NCBI RefSeq assembly: GCF_011174775.1
Contig: NZ_JAANHS010000011.1
Location: 25,475 to 89,474, forward strand
Length of the DNA: 64,000 bases
Direction of reading: 5' to 3'
Source of the DNA: Rhodobacter calidifons
GTDB lineage: Bacteria; Pseudomonadota; Alphaproteobacteria; Rhodobacterales; Rhodobacteraceae
Both the position numbers and the translations under genes were made by a program. Positions 8,778 through 19,711 of the stretch are shown here, one piece after another. Every line of letters begins with the position of its first letter. The stretch's first letter is position 1. The notes beneath the pieces were generated by a model, which was not told the origin of the DNA, made no database searches, and was given only the letters and a program-made list of their open reading frames with translations.

Positions 8778-11015
8778 ATGAAAGAGCGGGCAGTCACGAT
8801 CCGGGTGCAGGGGCAGGTGCAGGGGGTGGGGTTCCGGCCCTTCGTCTGGCAGCTGGCGCAGGAGTTCGGGGTGCGCGGGCGGGTCTGGAATGATGCGGAA
8901 GGTGTGGGGATCGAGGCCTCCGGCGCCGGGCTGGAGGCCTTTGTCGCCGCGATTTCCGCCCGGGCGCCGAAGCTCGCGAGGGTCGATGCGGTGGAGATCT
9001 CGGGCTTCGCAGGCGAGCTGCCCGAGGGGTTCGAGATCGCCCCGAGCCGGGGCCGGGGGGCCGAAACCCGCGTCACGCCGGATGCCGCCACCTGCCCGGC
9101 CTGCGTCGCCGAGATCGCCGAACCGGGGCGCCGCCAGGGCTATGCCTTCACCAACTGCACCCAGTGCGGCCCGCGCTTCAGCATCCTGAAGGGCCTGCCC
9201 TATGACCGGGCGCAGACCACGATGGCGGCCTTTCCGATGTGCCCCGACTGCCGGGCAGAGTATGAGGATCCCGCCGACCGCCGCTTTCATGCCCAGCCGG
9301 TGGCCTGCCCCACCTGCGGCCCGCGCCTGTGGTTCGAGGTGTCCGGCACCGAGCTGCCGGGCGATCCGATCGCGCAGGCCGTGGCCTGCCTGCGGGCGGG
9401 GGGCGTCGTGGCGGTGAAGGGGATCGGCGGGTTCCATCTGGCCTGCGATGCCCGCAACCCGGCCGCCGTCGCCCTGCTGCGCGCCCGCAAGCGCCGCCCG
9501 GCCAAGCCCTTGGCCGTGATGGCGCGGCGGGCCGACCTGGCTGCGCTGGCCGAGGTGACCGAGGCGGACCTTGCGCTCCTGTCCGATCCCGCCGCGCCCA
9601 TCGTGCTCCTGCGCTCGCGCCGGACCCTGCCCGAGGGGATCGCCCCCGGCATGGCCGCGCTTGGCGTCCTGCTGCCCTACACGCCCTTGCACCATCTGCT
9701 CTTGGAGGCCTTCGGCGGCCCCCTCGTGATGACCAGCGGCAATCTGTCGGGCGAGCCGCAGGTGATCGGCAACGCCGAGGCGCGCACGAAGCTGGCCGGG
9801 TTTGCCGACGGCTTCCTGATGCATGACCGCGAGATCGCCCGGCGGCTGGACGACAGCGTGGAACGCAGCCAGCCCCCGATGATCCTGCGCCGCGCGCGGG
9901 GCCGGGTGCCGGGCACTCTGCCGCTGCCGCCGGGATTCGCGGATGCGCCGCAGGTGCTGGCACTGGGCGGGCAGATGAAGGGGGCGATCTGCCTGGTGAA
10001 GAACGGGCAGGCGCTGCTGGGCCACCACCTCGGCGATCTGGACGCTACGCTAAGTGCCGATGAGTTCGTCAAGGCGGTGGCGGACTACCGTGCGCTGTTC
10101 GACCATGCCCCCGCGCTGGTCGCGGTGGATGCCCACCCCGGCTATCGCGCCACGCAGGCCGGTCAGGCGATGGGCCTGCCGGTGGCCGAGGTCTGGCACC
10201 ACCACGCCCATCTGGCCGCCTGTCTGGCCGAGAACCTCTGGCCGCTGGATGGCGGCAAGGTGGCGGGGATCGTGCTGGACGGCACGGGCCTTGGCCCCGA
10301 CGGCACGCTCTGGGGCGGCGAGGTGCTGCTGGGCGACTACCACGGTTTCACCCGCGCCGCCCACCTGCGCCCCGCGCCGCTGATCGGCGGCGACAGGGCG
10401 GCGCGGGAACCCTGGCGCAATGCGCTGGCCCGGCTGGATCAGGCGGGGCTGGCGGACTGGGCCGATGCCCTGTTTGCGCAGGCCCCGCGCGACCTCTTGC
10501 GGCAGGCGGCGGCGCGCGGGATCAACGCGCCGCTCTCGTCCAGCGCCGGGCGGCTGTTCGATGCCTTCGCCGCCGTGCTGGGCCTCTGCCCCATGGCGCA
10601 AAGCTATGAGGGCGAGGCCGCGATGCGGCTCGAGGCACTGGCGCAGGACGGGGGGGCGGGCCTGCCCTTTGCACAAAGGGGCGCCCTGATCGACCCCGCC
10701 CCGATCTGGGCCGAGGCGCGGCGCGCCCTGCAGGCGGGGGCATCGCCGGCCGAACTGTCGGGGCGGTTCCATCTGGGGCTTGCGCAGGCCTTCGCCGCCG
10801 CCGCGCGTGACCTCGTGGCGCGCGGAGAGGCCCGGGCCGTGGCCCTGTCGGGCGGGTGTTTCCAGAACGCGCTGCTGCACGATCTGACGATCCGGGCGCT
10901 GGGCGAGACCCCCGTGCTGACCCATCGGGTGACGCCCGCGAATGACGGCGGACTCGCGCTGGGGCAGGCGACCGTCGCGGCAGCGAATGCGCTGCGCGGG
11001 GTGGAAAGCCGCTGA
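8778..11015 (+). CDS. hypF: HypF, carbamoyltransferase for hydrogenase cyanide ligand synthesis
   Basis: 745-residue enzyme that makes the carbamoyl-adenylate used by HypE to form the CN ligands of the active-site iron. Domains in order: acylphosphatase-like (VQGQVQGVGFRPFVW, residues 8-90); two zinc fingers with pairs CPAC/CTQC and CPDC/CPTC (about 105-180); a YrdC-like domain (about 200-380, with KRRPAKPLAVM and TSGNLSGEP); and a Kae1-like C-terminal domain with the metal motif HHHAHLAA near residue 475. It is 54 bases after hupV, so probably in the same transcript. Confidence 0.97.
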   Translation: MKERAVTIRVQGQVQGVGFRPFVWQLAQEFGVRGRVWNDAEGVGIEASGAGLEAFVAAISARAPKLARVDAVEISGFAGELPEGFEIAPSRGRGAETRVTPDAATCPACVAEIAEPGRRQGYAFTNCTQCGPRFSILKGLPYDRAQTTMAAFPMCPDCRAEYEDPADRRFHAQPVACPTCGPRLWFEVSGTELPGDPIAQAVACLRAGGVVAVKGIGGFHLACDARNPAAVALLRARKRRPAKPLAVMARRADLAALAEVTEADLALLSDPAAPIVLLRSRRTLPEGIAPGMAALGVLLPYTPLHHLLLEAFGGPLVMTSGNLSGEPQVIGNAEARTKLAGFADGFLMHDREIARRLDDSVERSQPPMILRRARGRVPGTLPLPPGFADAPQVLALGGQMKGAICLVKNGQALLGHHLGDLDATLSADEFVKAVADYRALFDHAPALVAVDAHPGYRATQAGQAMGLPVAEVWHHHAHLAACLAENLWPLDGGKVAGIVLDGTGLGPDGTLWGGEVLLGDYHGFTRAAHLRPAPLIGGDRAAREPWRNALARLDQAGLADWADALFAQAPRDLLRQAAARGINAPLSSSAGRLFDAFAAVLGLCPMAQSYEGEAAMRLEALAQDGGAGLPFAQRGALIDPAPIWAEARRALQAGASPAELSGRFHLGLAQAFAAAARDLVARGEARAVALSGGCFQNALLHDLTIRALGETPVLTHRVTPANDGGLALGQATVAAANALRGVESR

Positions 11016-11206
11016 CCGCCGGGGCGGAAAGCCGGCAAGCAGGCGACCGCCCCCCGCCGCGCCGCCACCCTTCAAGGCGCTGATTCAGCACAGGAAAACA
11101 GCAATCCGCGGCGGCGGCATTTTTCTTTGTATGCCACGGCACACCCTGCTTCCCTAGCGGCGGAGAGGTGCGAAGGCGCCTTTGGGGACATGAGGGAGGG
11201 CCAGCG
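11016..11206 (+). promoter_or_regulatory. hypF-hupS intergenic region, probable hupSL promoter
   Basis: This 191-base gap precedes the structural genes and includes the A/T-enriched stretch ATTTTTCTTTGTATG at about 11117-11131, set in otherwise GC-rich sequence. No exact TTG-N5-CAA site was found; TTGTATGCCAC matches only in part. The ribosome-binding region GAGGGAGGG at 11192-11200 precedes the TTG start. Promoter function is inferred from position. Confidence 0.4.
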
Positions 11207-12292
11207 TTGAGCCAGATCGAAACCTTCTACGAGGTCATGCGACGTCAGGGGATTACCCGGCGCAGCTTCCTGAAATACTGTTCGCTGACCGCCAGCGCCT
11301 TGGGCCTTGGCCCCAGCTTCGTGCCGCAGATCGCCCATGCGATGGAAACGAAGCCGCGCACGCCGGTGATCTGGGTCAATGGCCTCGAATGCACCTGCTG
11401 TTCGGAAAGCTTCATCCGGGGCGCCCATCCGCTGGCCAGGGATGTGGTCCTGTCGATGATCTCGCTCGACTACTGCCACGTCCTGATGGCCGCCGCAGGC
11501 CATGCCGCCGAGGCCGCCATGGAAGAGGCGATGGAGCAGCACCACGGCAACTACATCCTGGCCGTCGAGGGCAACCCGCCGCTGAACGAGGACAGGATGT
11601 TCTGCATCGTCGGCGGCAAGCCCTTCGTGGAACAGTTGCGCCGGGCGGCCGAAGGGGCGAAGGCGATCATCGCCTGGGGGGCCTGCGCCAGCTATGGCTG
11701 CGTGCAGGCGGCCAAGCGCAACCCGACGCAGGCCACGCCCGTCCACAAGGTCATCACCGACAAGCCGATCATCAAGATCCCCGGCTGCCCGCCCATCGCC
11801 GAGGTGATGACCGGCGTCATCACCTACATGCTGACCGTCGACAGGCTTCCCGAACTGGACCGTCAGGGCCGCCCGGCGATGTTCTACGGCCAGCGCATCC
11901 ACGACAAATGCTATCGCCGCCCGCATTTCGACGCGGGCCAGTTCGTCGAGGCCTGGGACGACGACAACGCGCGCAAGGGCTATTGCCTTTACAAGATGGG
12001 CTGCAAGGGGCCGACGACCTACAACGCCTGCTCCACCATCGGCTGGAACGAGGGCGTCAGCTTCCCGATCCAGTCGGGCCACGGCTGCATCGGCTGTTCC
12101 GAGGACGGCTTCTGGGATCAGGGCAGCTTCTACAACCGCCTGACCAACATCAAGCAGTTCGGGGTCGAGGCGAATGCCGATCAGGTCGGCATGGCGGCCG
12201 CCGGCGTGGTGAGCGGCGCGGTGGCAGTGCATGCAGCCATCTCGGCGCTGAAACGGGCGCAGAAGAAAACGCAGGACAAGGTGGAGGGCTGA
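11207..12292 (+). CDS. hupS: HupS, uptake [NiFe] hydrogenase small subunit
   Basis: Electron-transfer subunit of the membrane-bound periplasmic uptake hydrogenase. It has a twin-arginine signal, [11 protein letters not shown], with cleavage expected near residue 45, then the proximal [4Fe-4S] region [10 protein letters not shown]. Further ligands are ACASYGC, PGCPP, the medial/distal-cluster group ([31 protein letters not shown]) and GCIGCSE. A C-terminal membrane helix is expected around [24 protein letters not shown] at 11207 is chosen over an upstream GTG because the product then begins [15 protein letters not shown], matching Rhodobacter HupS, and GGGAGGG sits 6-8 nt upstream. Mature subunit pairs with HupL. 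Confidence 0.96.
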   Translation: MSQIETFYEVMRRQGITRRSFLKYCSLTASALGLGPSFVPQIAHAMETKPRTPVIWVNGLECTCCSESFIRGAHPLARDVVLSMISLDYCHVLMAAAGHAAEAAMEEAMEQHHGNYILAVEGNPPLNEDRMFCIVGGKPFVEQLRRAAEGAKAIIAWGACASYGCVQAAKRNPTQATPVHKVITDKPIIKIPGCPPIAEVMTGVITYMLTVDRLPELDRQGRPAMFYGQRIHDKCYRRPHFDAGQFVEAWDDDNARKGYCLYKMGCKGPTTYNACSTIGWNEGVSFPIQSGHGCIGCSEDGFWDQGSFYNRLTNIKQFGVEANADQVGMAAAGVVSGAVAVHAAISALKRAQKKTQDKVEG

Positions 12293-12295
12293 GCC

Positions 12296-14089
<1,794 letters not shown>

Positions 14090-14102
14090 GGGAGGGAAAG
14101 CG

Positions 14103-14675
14103 ATGACCAAACTTGCCTATGCGATCATGCTGACCGTGCTGGCGGGCCCGGCGCTGGCCCACACCGGGGTGGGCGAGGCCAACGGCTTCGTGCACGGGCT
14201 GCAACACCCGATCTTCGGGCCGGATCACCTTCTGGCGATGCTGGCGGTGGGGCTGTGGTCGGGCTTCGTGCTGCCGCACCGCTTCTGGGCCGGGGCGGCG
14301 GCCTTCATGGGGGCGATGGCGGTGGGCGCGGGCATCGGCTGGGCCGGGATCGACTTTCCGATGGTCGAGACGGTGATCGTCGGGTCGGTCGTGGCCTTCG
14401 GTCTGCTGACGCTGGTCGCGCGCCGCGGCCAGCCGGGCTGGGTGACGGGGGCCTCGCTGGCCGCCATCGCCGCCTTCGCCACCGCCCATGGCCACGCCCA
14501 TGCGACCGAGGCCACGGGCAATGCCTTCGCCTATCTGGCGGGCTTCCTGATCTCGACCGCCGCGCTGCATCTGGCCGGTATCGGCATCGCGCGGGCGGTG
14601 GCCGCCCGGCCGATCGTGCAGCAGGCGATGGGGGCGGGGATCGCCCTGTCGGGCCTTCTGATGATGGCGGGCTGA
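14103..14675 (+). CDS. hupE: HupE/UreJ family nickel permease-like membrane protein
   Basis: 190-residue integral membrane protein with a cleavable N-terminal signal (about 20 residues, ending LAGPALAHTG) and about six hydrophobic segments. The motif HPIFGPDHLLAM is the HupE/UreJ signature (HPxxGxDH), and a second His cluster, AHGHAHATE, lies near residue 140. In Rhizobium leguminosarum HupE promotes nickel uptake for hydrogenase. Its place between hupL and hupC is unusual next to the Rhodobacter hupSLC order. The ATG has a good GGAGGGAAAG site upstream. Confidence 0.92.
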   Translation: MTKLAYAIMLTVLAGPALAHTGVGEANGFVHGLQHPIFGPDHLLAMLAVGLWSGFVLPHRFWAGAAAFMGAMAVGAGIGWAGIDFPMVETVIVGSVVAFGLLTLVARRGQPGWVTGASLAAIAAFATAHGHAHATEATGNAFAYLAGFLISTAALHLAGIGIARAVAARPIVQQAMGAGIALSGLLMMAG

Positions 14676-14679
14676 CATC

Positions 14680-15421
14680 ATGGCCCCCCCCCTCAGCCCC
14701 CGTTCCCGCCCATGACGCGGCCCCCGAGGACCTGGCTACCGTCAACCGGCAGACCTCGATCTATGTCTATGAGGCGCCTGTGCGCCTGTGGCACTGGATC
14801 AACGCCGCGTCGATCCTGGTCCTGATCGTCACCGGCTACTTCATCGGCTCGCCGCCGCCCACGATGATCATCGGCGAGGCTTACGAGCAGTTCGTCTTCG
14901 GCTACATCCGCTTTGCCCATTTCGCCGCCGGGCAGGTGCTGCTGATCGCCTTCCTGGGCCGGATCTACTGGGCCATGGTCGGCAACCACCATGCAAGGCA
15001 GCTGTTCTACGTCCCGTTCTGGAAGGCGGACTTCTGGCAGGAGGTGCTGTTCGAGCTGCGCTGGTATCTCTTCCTGGAGAAGGAGCCGAAGAAATATGTC
15101 GGCCACAACCCGCTTGCTCAGGTGGCGATGTTCTTCTTCATCACGCTGGGCGTGACCTTCATGGTCTTCACCGGGTTCGCCCTTTACGCCGAAGGCGCAC
15201 AGGAAGGCAGCCTGACCCATGATCTGTTCGGCTGGATGCACGGGCTGACCTGGAACAGCCAGCGGATGCACACCCTGCACCATCCGGGCATGTGGTGGAT
15301 CGTGATCTTCATGATCATCCACATCTATGTCGCGATCCGCGAGGACATCATGAGCCGCCAGTCGATCGTATCCACCATGATCTCGGGCCACCGCACCTTC
15401 AAGGACGACCGCGACGACTGA
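14680..15421 (+). CDS. hupC: HupC, Ni/Fe-hydrogenase cytochrome b subunit (start out of frame by one C)
   Basis: Di-haem cytochrome b that anchors HupSL and passes electrons to quinone. The body from about 14752 is intact: IYVYEAPVRLWHWINA, four membrane segments, and haem His residues in LWHW, RFAHF, MHTLHHPGMWW and IIHIYV. There is no good in-frame start nearby. An ATG at 14680, four bases after hupE, enters a run of nine C at 14684-14692 and is then out of frame. With eight C it reads MAPPSAPVPAHDAAPEDLA and joins the body in frame (about 246 residues). This is either a sequence error or a slippage site. Confidence 0.88.
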
Positions 15422-15649
15422 ACCTTGGGGCAGGGGGGCGGCAGCGCTGCGCCGGTCATGGCCGTGGCAGTCAGACATGGCGCGACCTGCCTCGCAGGCG
15501 GCTGGCGCCTGATCCCGGCTTCGGCCCGTCGGAACTGGTCGTTCATCGTCACACCGTCGGTTCCGAGGCACGACTCACGCGGGCCGGGCACTTTCAGGCA
15601 GAGCCATGGATCCTGAGCCTGCGGAGGCCGGGGTGCAGCCCGACCTGCG
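15422..15649. other. Convergent hupC/terB intergenic region, no gene seen
   Basis: 228 bases between two convergent genes. Short open frames exist on both strands but have no start/ribosome-site support or recognisable sequence. Unlike four other convergent junctions in the window, it has no stacked perfect hairpins. Confidence 0.5.
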
Positions 15650-16066
15650 TCAGACGACCATGTGCCGCACCCTGGCCCCCCACTCGATCGCCGCCGCGTG
15701 GAGGCGGTCGATCTTCAGCTCTTCGCGGACCTCCTCCAGCATGCGGAGCTCGACCTGGGAGTGTCTTCCGTCCGCCGTGACCACGTCGCAGGCCAAGGCA
15801 TAGGCGGTCTCGTAGAGGCGCTCCGGCAGGGCCTCGCGGATCAGGCCGAAGAGGGCGTCCAACCCGTCTTCCTCTTCGAACAGGTCGAAGACGATGCGGC
15901 TGACGCGGCGGATGCGGTCCGGGTCGTAGGTGGCGAAGACGGGCATGTGATTGACAATGCGGGTGATCGCGACAAGCTCGGCCGTGCGCACGTTTTCGTC
16001 CGAGGCGGAGGTGGCGACCATGACGGCGACAAGCGCGTCCTGGGGGGACATGGCGGATTCGGGCAT
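15650..16066 (-). CDS. TerB-family protein
   Basis: 138-residue helical protein of the TerB-like (tellurite-resistance associated) superfamily. The features that fit are an N-terminal DALVAVMVATSASDENV segment, acidic residues at the start of each helical repeat (SDENVRTAEL and VVTADGRHSQVE), and the length. Proteins of this fold often bind metal through these acidic residues, but no tellurite role should be assumed because other ter genes are absent. It stands alone, convergent with hupC and divergent from lysK. Confidence 0.75.
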   Translation of the reverse strand: MPESAMSPQDALVAVMVATSASDENVRTAELVAITRIVNHMPVFATYDPDRIRRVSRIVFDLFEEEDGLDALFGLIREALPERLYETAYALACDVVTADGRHSQVELRMLEEVREELKIDRLHAAAIEWGARVRHMVV

Positions 16067-16130
16067 GGTCGGCTCCTCTATGCGTCGGGCGGCAGATTAT
16101 TGACGCGGCGCGGGGGGGGCAATAGAGGAC

Positions 16131-16159
16131 GGGGGTCCCGGGGACTGGCCCCGGGCCCG
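16131..16159. repeat. GC-rich palindromic element upstream of lysK
   Basis: CCCGGGG (16137-16143) pairs with CCCCGGG (16149-16155) across a five-base loop, flanked by GGGGGT and CCC. It resembles the inverse of the element upstream of hypF (GGGGGTCC, G-run, CTGG, C-run). It lies just before the lysK ribosome-binding site TTCAGGAGAG. Confidence 0.55.
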
Positions 16160-16175
16160 TTTCAGGAGAGATGCG

Positions 16176-17756
16176 ATGACTGCGTTGCGCGATGCGGCGA
16201 TGAATTCGAAGGCCTGGCCGTTCGAAGAGGCGCGCGCGGTGCTGAAACGGTACGAGAAGAAGGCCCCGGAAAAGGGCTATGTGCTGTTCGAGACGGGCTA
16301 TGGGCCCTCGGGTCTGCCGCATATCGGGACCTTCGGGGAAGTGGCGCGGACGACGATGATCCGGCGGGCCTTCGAGGTCATCAGCGACATTCCGACGCGG
16401 CTGATCTGCTTTTCCGACGACGTGGACGGGATGCGGAAGGTGCCGGAGAACGTCCCGAACCAGGAGATGCTGCGGCAGCACATGCAGAAGCCGTTGACGA
16501 GCGTGCCGGACCCCTATGGCGAGTTCGAGAGTTTCGGGCACCACAACAACGCGATGTTGCGGCGGTTCCTGGACACGTTCGGGTTCGAGTATGAATTCAT
16601 CTCGGCCACCGAGTTCTACAGGTCGGGCCGGTTCGACGACACGCTGCGGCTGGCGGCGGAACGCTATGACCGGATCATGGCGATCATGCTGGCGTCCCTG
16701 CGCGAGGAGCGGCAGCAGACCTATTCCTGCTTCCTGCCGATCCATCCCGAAACGGGGCGGGTGCTGTATGTGCCGATGAAGGAGGTCAATGCGAAGGACG
16801 CGACGATCACCTTCGACGACGAGGACGGGCGGGAGTGGACGCTGCCGGTCACGGGCGGACATGTGAAGTTGCAGTGGAAGCCGGATTTCGGCGCGCGCTG
16901 GGCGGCGCTGGGCGTGGACTTCGAGATGTACGGGAAGGACCACTCCACCAACACGCCGATCTACGACGGGATCTGCGAGGTGCTGGGGGGTAGGGCGCCG
17001 AACCACATGACGTATGAGCTGTTCCTCGATGACCAGGGGCAGAAGATCTCGAAGTCGAAGGGCAACGGGCTGACCATCGACGAATGGCTGACCTATGCGG
17101 CGACGGAGAGCCTGTCGTATTTCATGTACCAGAAACCCAGGACGGCCAAGCGGCTGTGGTGGGACGTGATCCCGCGGGCGGTGGACGAGTATCACCAGCA
17201 GCTGAAGGCCTTTCCGGCGCAGACCCTGGACCAGCAGGTGAACAACCCGGTCTGGCACATCCACAACGGCAAGCCGCCGGCGTCGAAGATGGTGGTCAGC
17301 TTCGGGATGCTGCTGAATCTGGCCTCGGTCGCGGCGGCGAAGGATGCGGCGGGACTGTGGAAGTTCATCCGGCGCTATGCACCCGAGGCTTCGCCCGAGA
17401 CGCACCCCGATCTGGATGCGGCGGCGGGCTTTGCGGTGCGCTATTTCGCGGACAAGATCGCGCCGACGCGGGTGTTCCGGCTGCCGGACGACCGCGAGCG
17501 GGCGGCGATGGAGGATCTGGTCGCGCGGCTGAAGGCCTGGGACGGGGGGCTGGACGACGAGGCCTTGCAGTCGATGGTCTTTGCGGTGGGCAAGGAACAT
17601 GGGTTCGAGCCGCTGCGCGACTGGTTCAAGGCGCTGTACGAGGTGCTGCTCGGCGCCTCGGAGGGCCCGCGATTTGGCGGGTTCATCGCGCTGTACGGGG
17701 TCGAGGAGACGGTGACGCTGATCGAGCGGGCGCTGCGGGGCGAGCTGATCGCCTGA
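16176..17756 (+). CDS. lysK: Class I lysyl-tRNA synthetase LysK
   Basis: Charges tRNA-Lys using the class I (Rossmann) fold rather than the class II LysS found in most bacteria. The 526-residue protein has the HIGH-type motif [13 protein letters not shown] near residue 48 and the KMSKS-type motif [10 protein letters not shown] near residue 291. Class I LysRS is characteristic of archaea, spirochaetes and many alphaproteobacteria, so it fits this host. The start has AGGAGAG about 7 nt upstream; a second in-frame ATG occurs eight codons later. Confidence 0.96.
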   Translation: MTALRDAAMNSKAWPFEEARAVLKRYEKKAPEKGYVLFETGYGPSGLPHIGTFGEVARTTMIRRAFEVISDIPTRLICFSDDVDGMRKVPENVPNQEMLRQHMQKPLTSVPDPYGEFESFGHHNNAMLRRFLDTFGFEYEFISATEFYRSGRFDDTLRLAAERYDRIMAIMLASLREERQQTYSCFLPIHPETGRVLYVPMKEVNAKDATITFDDEDGREWTLPVTGGHVKLQWKPDFGARWAALGVDFEMYGKDHSTNTPIYDGICEVLGGRAPNHMTYELFLDDQGQKISKSKGNGLTIDEWLTYAATESLSYFMYQKPRTAKRLWWDVIPRAVDEYHQQLKAFPAQTLDQQVNNPVWHIHNGKPPASKMVVSFGMLLNLASVAAAKDAAGLWKFIRRYAPEASPETHPDLDAAAGFAVRYFADKIAPTRVFRLPDDRERAAMEDLVARLKAWDGGLDDEALQSMVFAVGKEHGFEPLRDWFKALYEVLLGASEGPRFGGFIALYGVEETVTLIERALRGELIA

Positions 17757-17768
17757 CCCGCGCGCGGC

Positions 17769-17814
17769 GCCGGTTTCCATGCGGAAACCGGCCCGAAATC
17801 CGCATGGATTTCGG
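17769..17814. terminator. Two stacked perfect hairpins after lysK
   Basis: Hairpin one pairs 17769-17778 (GCCGGTTTCC) with 17783-17792 around ATGC. Hairpin two pairs 17793-17801 (CCGAAATCC) with 17806-17814 around GCAT. They start 12 bases after the lysK stop, between convergent lysK and the CHAD gene. No T-tract follows, so they may be a REP-like or bidirectional termination element rather than a classical terminator. Confidence 0.7.
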
Positions 17815-18099
17815 CGCCCGGTGACAGGCCTGGTCCCTTCGGGTGGTGGCAGCGCACACGCGGCGAAAGGCGGAAGGGGGTGCGGTCTGGCCGGGCGCTT
17901 CGGGCGCGGAGAAGGCTTTGCTGGAAGGCGACGGGACCATCCTGCGGGCCAGGTGCCGCCACGGCTGCCGCGTGCGCGTCTGACGGACTGGCGCTTCATG
18001 CGCGAGGACCTGTGCCTGCGTCTGTTTGGCGCGTCGCAAACCCTGATGCTGGGCGCCGGGGGATCCGACCGGACCGGGCGACCGGACCCGGGATCCCTC
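17815..18099. other. Intergenic region before the CHAD gene end, no gene seen
   Basis: About 285 bases with no supported coding sequence. At its right end (18060-18097) GGGATCC and GGATCCC copies flank an inner block that, on the minus strand, holds GGTCCGGTCG twice in direct repeat. This could form a stem that ends the CHAD transcript, but the pairing is imperfect. Confidence 0.4.
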
Positions 18100-18969
18100 T
18101 TATGCGTTTTCGCGCCAGATCCGGCGCCAGTCGGTCCAGATGCGGGCGATCGCTTCGGGATCTCCGGCGAACAGTCGCGCCGACAGGGGAAATGCCCTGG
18201 CCTCGATCTCGGCCTGTGCGGCGTCGAGGCGCCGGGCAAGCATCTGCCGGGTCAAGTCGGGCACCTGCGCATCGGGCAGGGCCGCGACATGCGCCCGGAG
18301 GACGGCGAGGTCGTGATGGTCGCCGAGCATCTCGCCCAGCCGGTCGGCGCTGGCGACGAGGGGGGCGAACAGGTCGGGCCAGACCGGCGCAAAGAGGCGG
18401 GACTGATACCAGAAGTCCTTGGCGCGCTTGCGCCAGTCGTGGAAGGCTTCGTCCAGATGCGGGCTGCGCCGGGCGGCCCGTGCGGTGCGCAGGGCCTTTG
18501 CCCGGGTGTCGGCCAACCCCGCGCGGAGAATTCGGGTATCCTTGCCCGAAAGCGACCAGCCCTGAACCTTGTCGAGCACAGAGATCAGCCGCTCGCGAAG
18601 CGCGCCCACAGGCTCGGCAACCAGGTCCGGGCCGGGTAAGGCAAGGACAGAGTAAAGGCCCTGCATCGGTTCGGGACGGTCGGGAAACAGGCGGTCGAGA
18701 GTTGCAAGGCGGACGGCCGCATCGCGACGGGCGGACAGGGCCAGGCCGACCTCGCGCAGGGTCTGGTTGGCGGCCGGTTGTTCTGCCAGCCCGCTCCGCA
18801 CCAGCCGCAAGAGCGCGCGGGTCTTCTTGAGGTTCTTGCGGATGCCGTGCACCGCCCGGGGTGCATCGATCTGGTCAAGCCGAGCCAGGGCGCTGGCGAG
18901 TTCCTCGGTGGCGATCCGGCGCAGGCTGGCGGTCAGGTCGGTGTCGGCAAGATCGAAGGCGTAGGTCAC
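18100..18969 (-). CDS. CHAD domain-containing protein
   Basis: 289-residue helical protein of the CHAD family (conserved histidine alpha-helical domain). The conserved basic/His motifs are visible: VHGIRKNLKKTRALLRL near residue 40, FHDWRKRAKDFWYQ near residue 175 and GDHHDLAVLRAH near residue 215. CHAD proteins bind inorganic polyphosphate through these residues. The GTG start at 18969 is preferred because CAGGAGAA lies about nine bases upstream; an in-frame start at 19050 would run into the promoter of the divergent gene. No CYTH domain is fused to it. Confidence 0.88.
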   Translation of the reverse strand: MTYAFDLADTDLTASLRRIATEELASALARLDQIDAPRAVHGIRKNLKKTRALLRLVRSGLAEQPAANQTLREVGLALSARRDAAVRLATLDRLFPDRPEPMQGLYSVLALPGPDLVAEPVGALRERLISVLDKVQGWSLSGKDTRILRAGLADTRAKALRTARAARRSPHLDEAFHDWRKRAKDFWYQSRLFAPVWPDLFAPLVASADRLGEMLGDHHDLAVLRAHVAALPDAQVPDLTRQMLARRLDAAQAEIEARAFPLSARLFAGDPEAIARIWTDWRRIWRENA

Positions 18970-19089
18970 GGTCTGCGCTTCTCCTGTCCTGGCTGTCAGT
19001 CTGGCGATGGTGCGCGCGCGCGTAAAGAGGCCTTGGCAAGCCCGAAGCACGCCCTAGGTTTCGGTGCAGGTCCAGCCGGAGGGCTTGCC

Positions 19090-19491
19090 ATGCGCCTTGC
19101 CTTGACTGTCATCGTGACGTCCGTCGTGCTTTCCCTGCCGCTCGCCGCCCAGGAAGCGCCGATCGAGAACACCATCCGCAGCCAGATCGAGGCCTTCCTT
19201 GCCGACGATTTCGCCCGGGCCTTCACCTTTGCAAGCCCCAACATCAAGCGGCTGTTCGGCACGCCCGAGAATTTCGGGGCGATGGTCAAGCAGGGCTATC
19301 CGATGGTCTACCGGCCCGCAGAGGTGCAGATGCAGGAGCTGCGCGAGATTGCGGGCAACCTGTGGCAGCGGGTCAGGATCACCGATCAGGCGGGCAAGGG
19401 CTGGTATCTCGACTACATGATGGTCGAAACGCCCGAAGGCTGGCAGATCAACGCGGTCCAGCTTCTGCCCGCGCCCGACGTGGGCGTCTAG
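19090..19491 (+). CDS. DUF4864 family secreted protein
   Basis: 133-residue protein with a clear signal peptide (MRLALTVIVTSVVLSLPLAA, then QEAP) and a small alpha+beta domain containing AFTFASPNIKRLFG and GWQINAVQLLP. Such sequences are annotated as DUF4864 in Rhodobacterales; the fold resembles NTF2/SnoaL-like pockets, and the function is unknown. The ATG at 19090 follows GGAGGG; it is divergent from the CHAD gene. Confidence 0.8.
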   Translation: MRLALTVIVTSVVLSLPLAAQEAPIENTIRSQIEAFLADDFARAFTFASPNIKRLFGTPENFGAMVKQGYPMVYRPAEVQMQELREIAGNLWQRVRITDQAGKGWYLDYMMVETPEGWQINAVQLLPAPDVGV

Positions 19492-19711
19492 ACAAGGGTC
19501 CCCGGGCAACGCTGCATCCTCCTTGCCTCCGGCCAACCGGGCAGGGCGCGGCCCCACCCTGTTCCGTTGCGTCCGGACGAAAGGTGCCGCGCGCTGAACT
19601 GAGCGGCGGTTAAGGCTTGCTTGCTACCCCCTTCACCCCATGGCGGCGCGGTTTGTCGGGATGTCCTGACGCATCGCGTGTGGCAGAGGCGCGAAGCGAG
19701 GGTAATCGAAG

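Noticed and set aside
7065..10028. 987-codon open frame antisense to hupV and hypF
   Set aside because: Arg/His/Gly/Ala-rich text with no domain; a by-product of high GC opposite well-supported genes.
11131..11150. Possible sigma-54 promoter (GGCAC...TGCTT) before hupS
   Set aside because: The GG to GC spacing is 8 rather than 10 bases, so the -24/-12 rule is not met.
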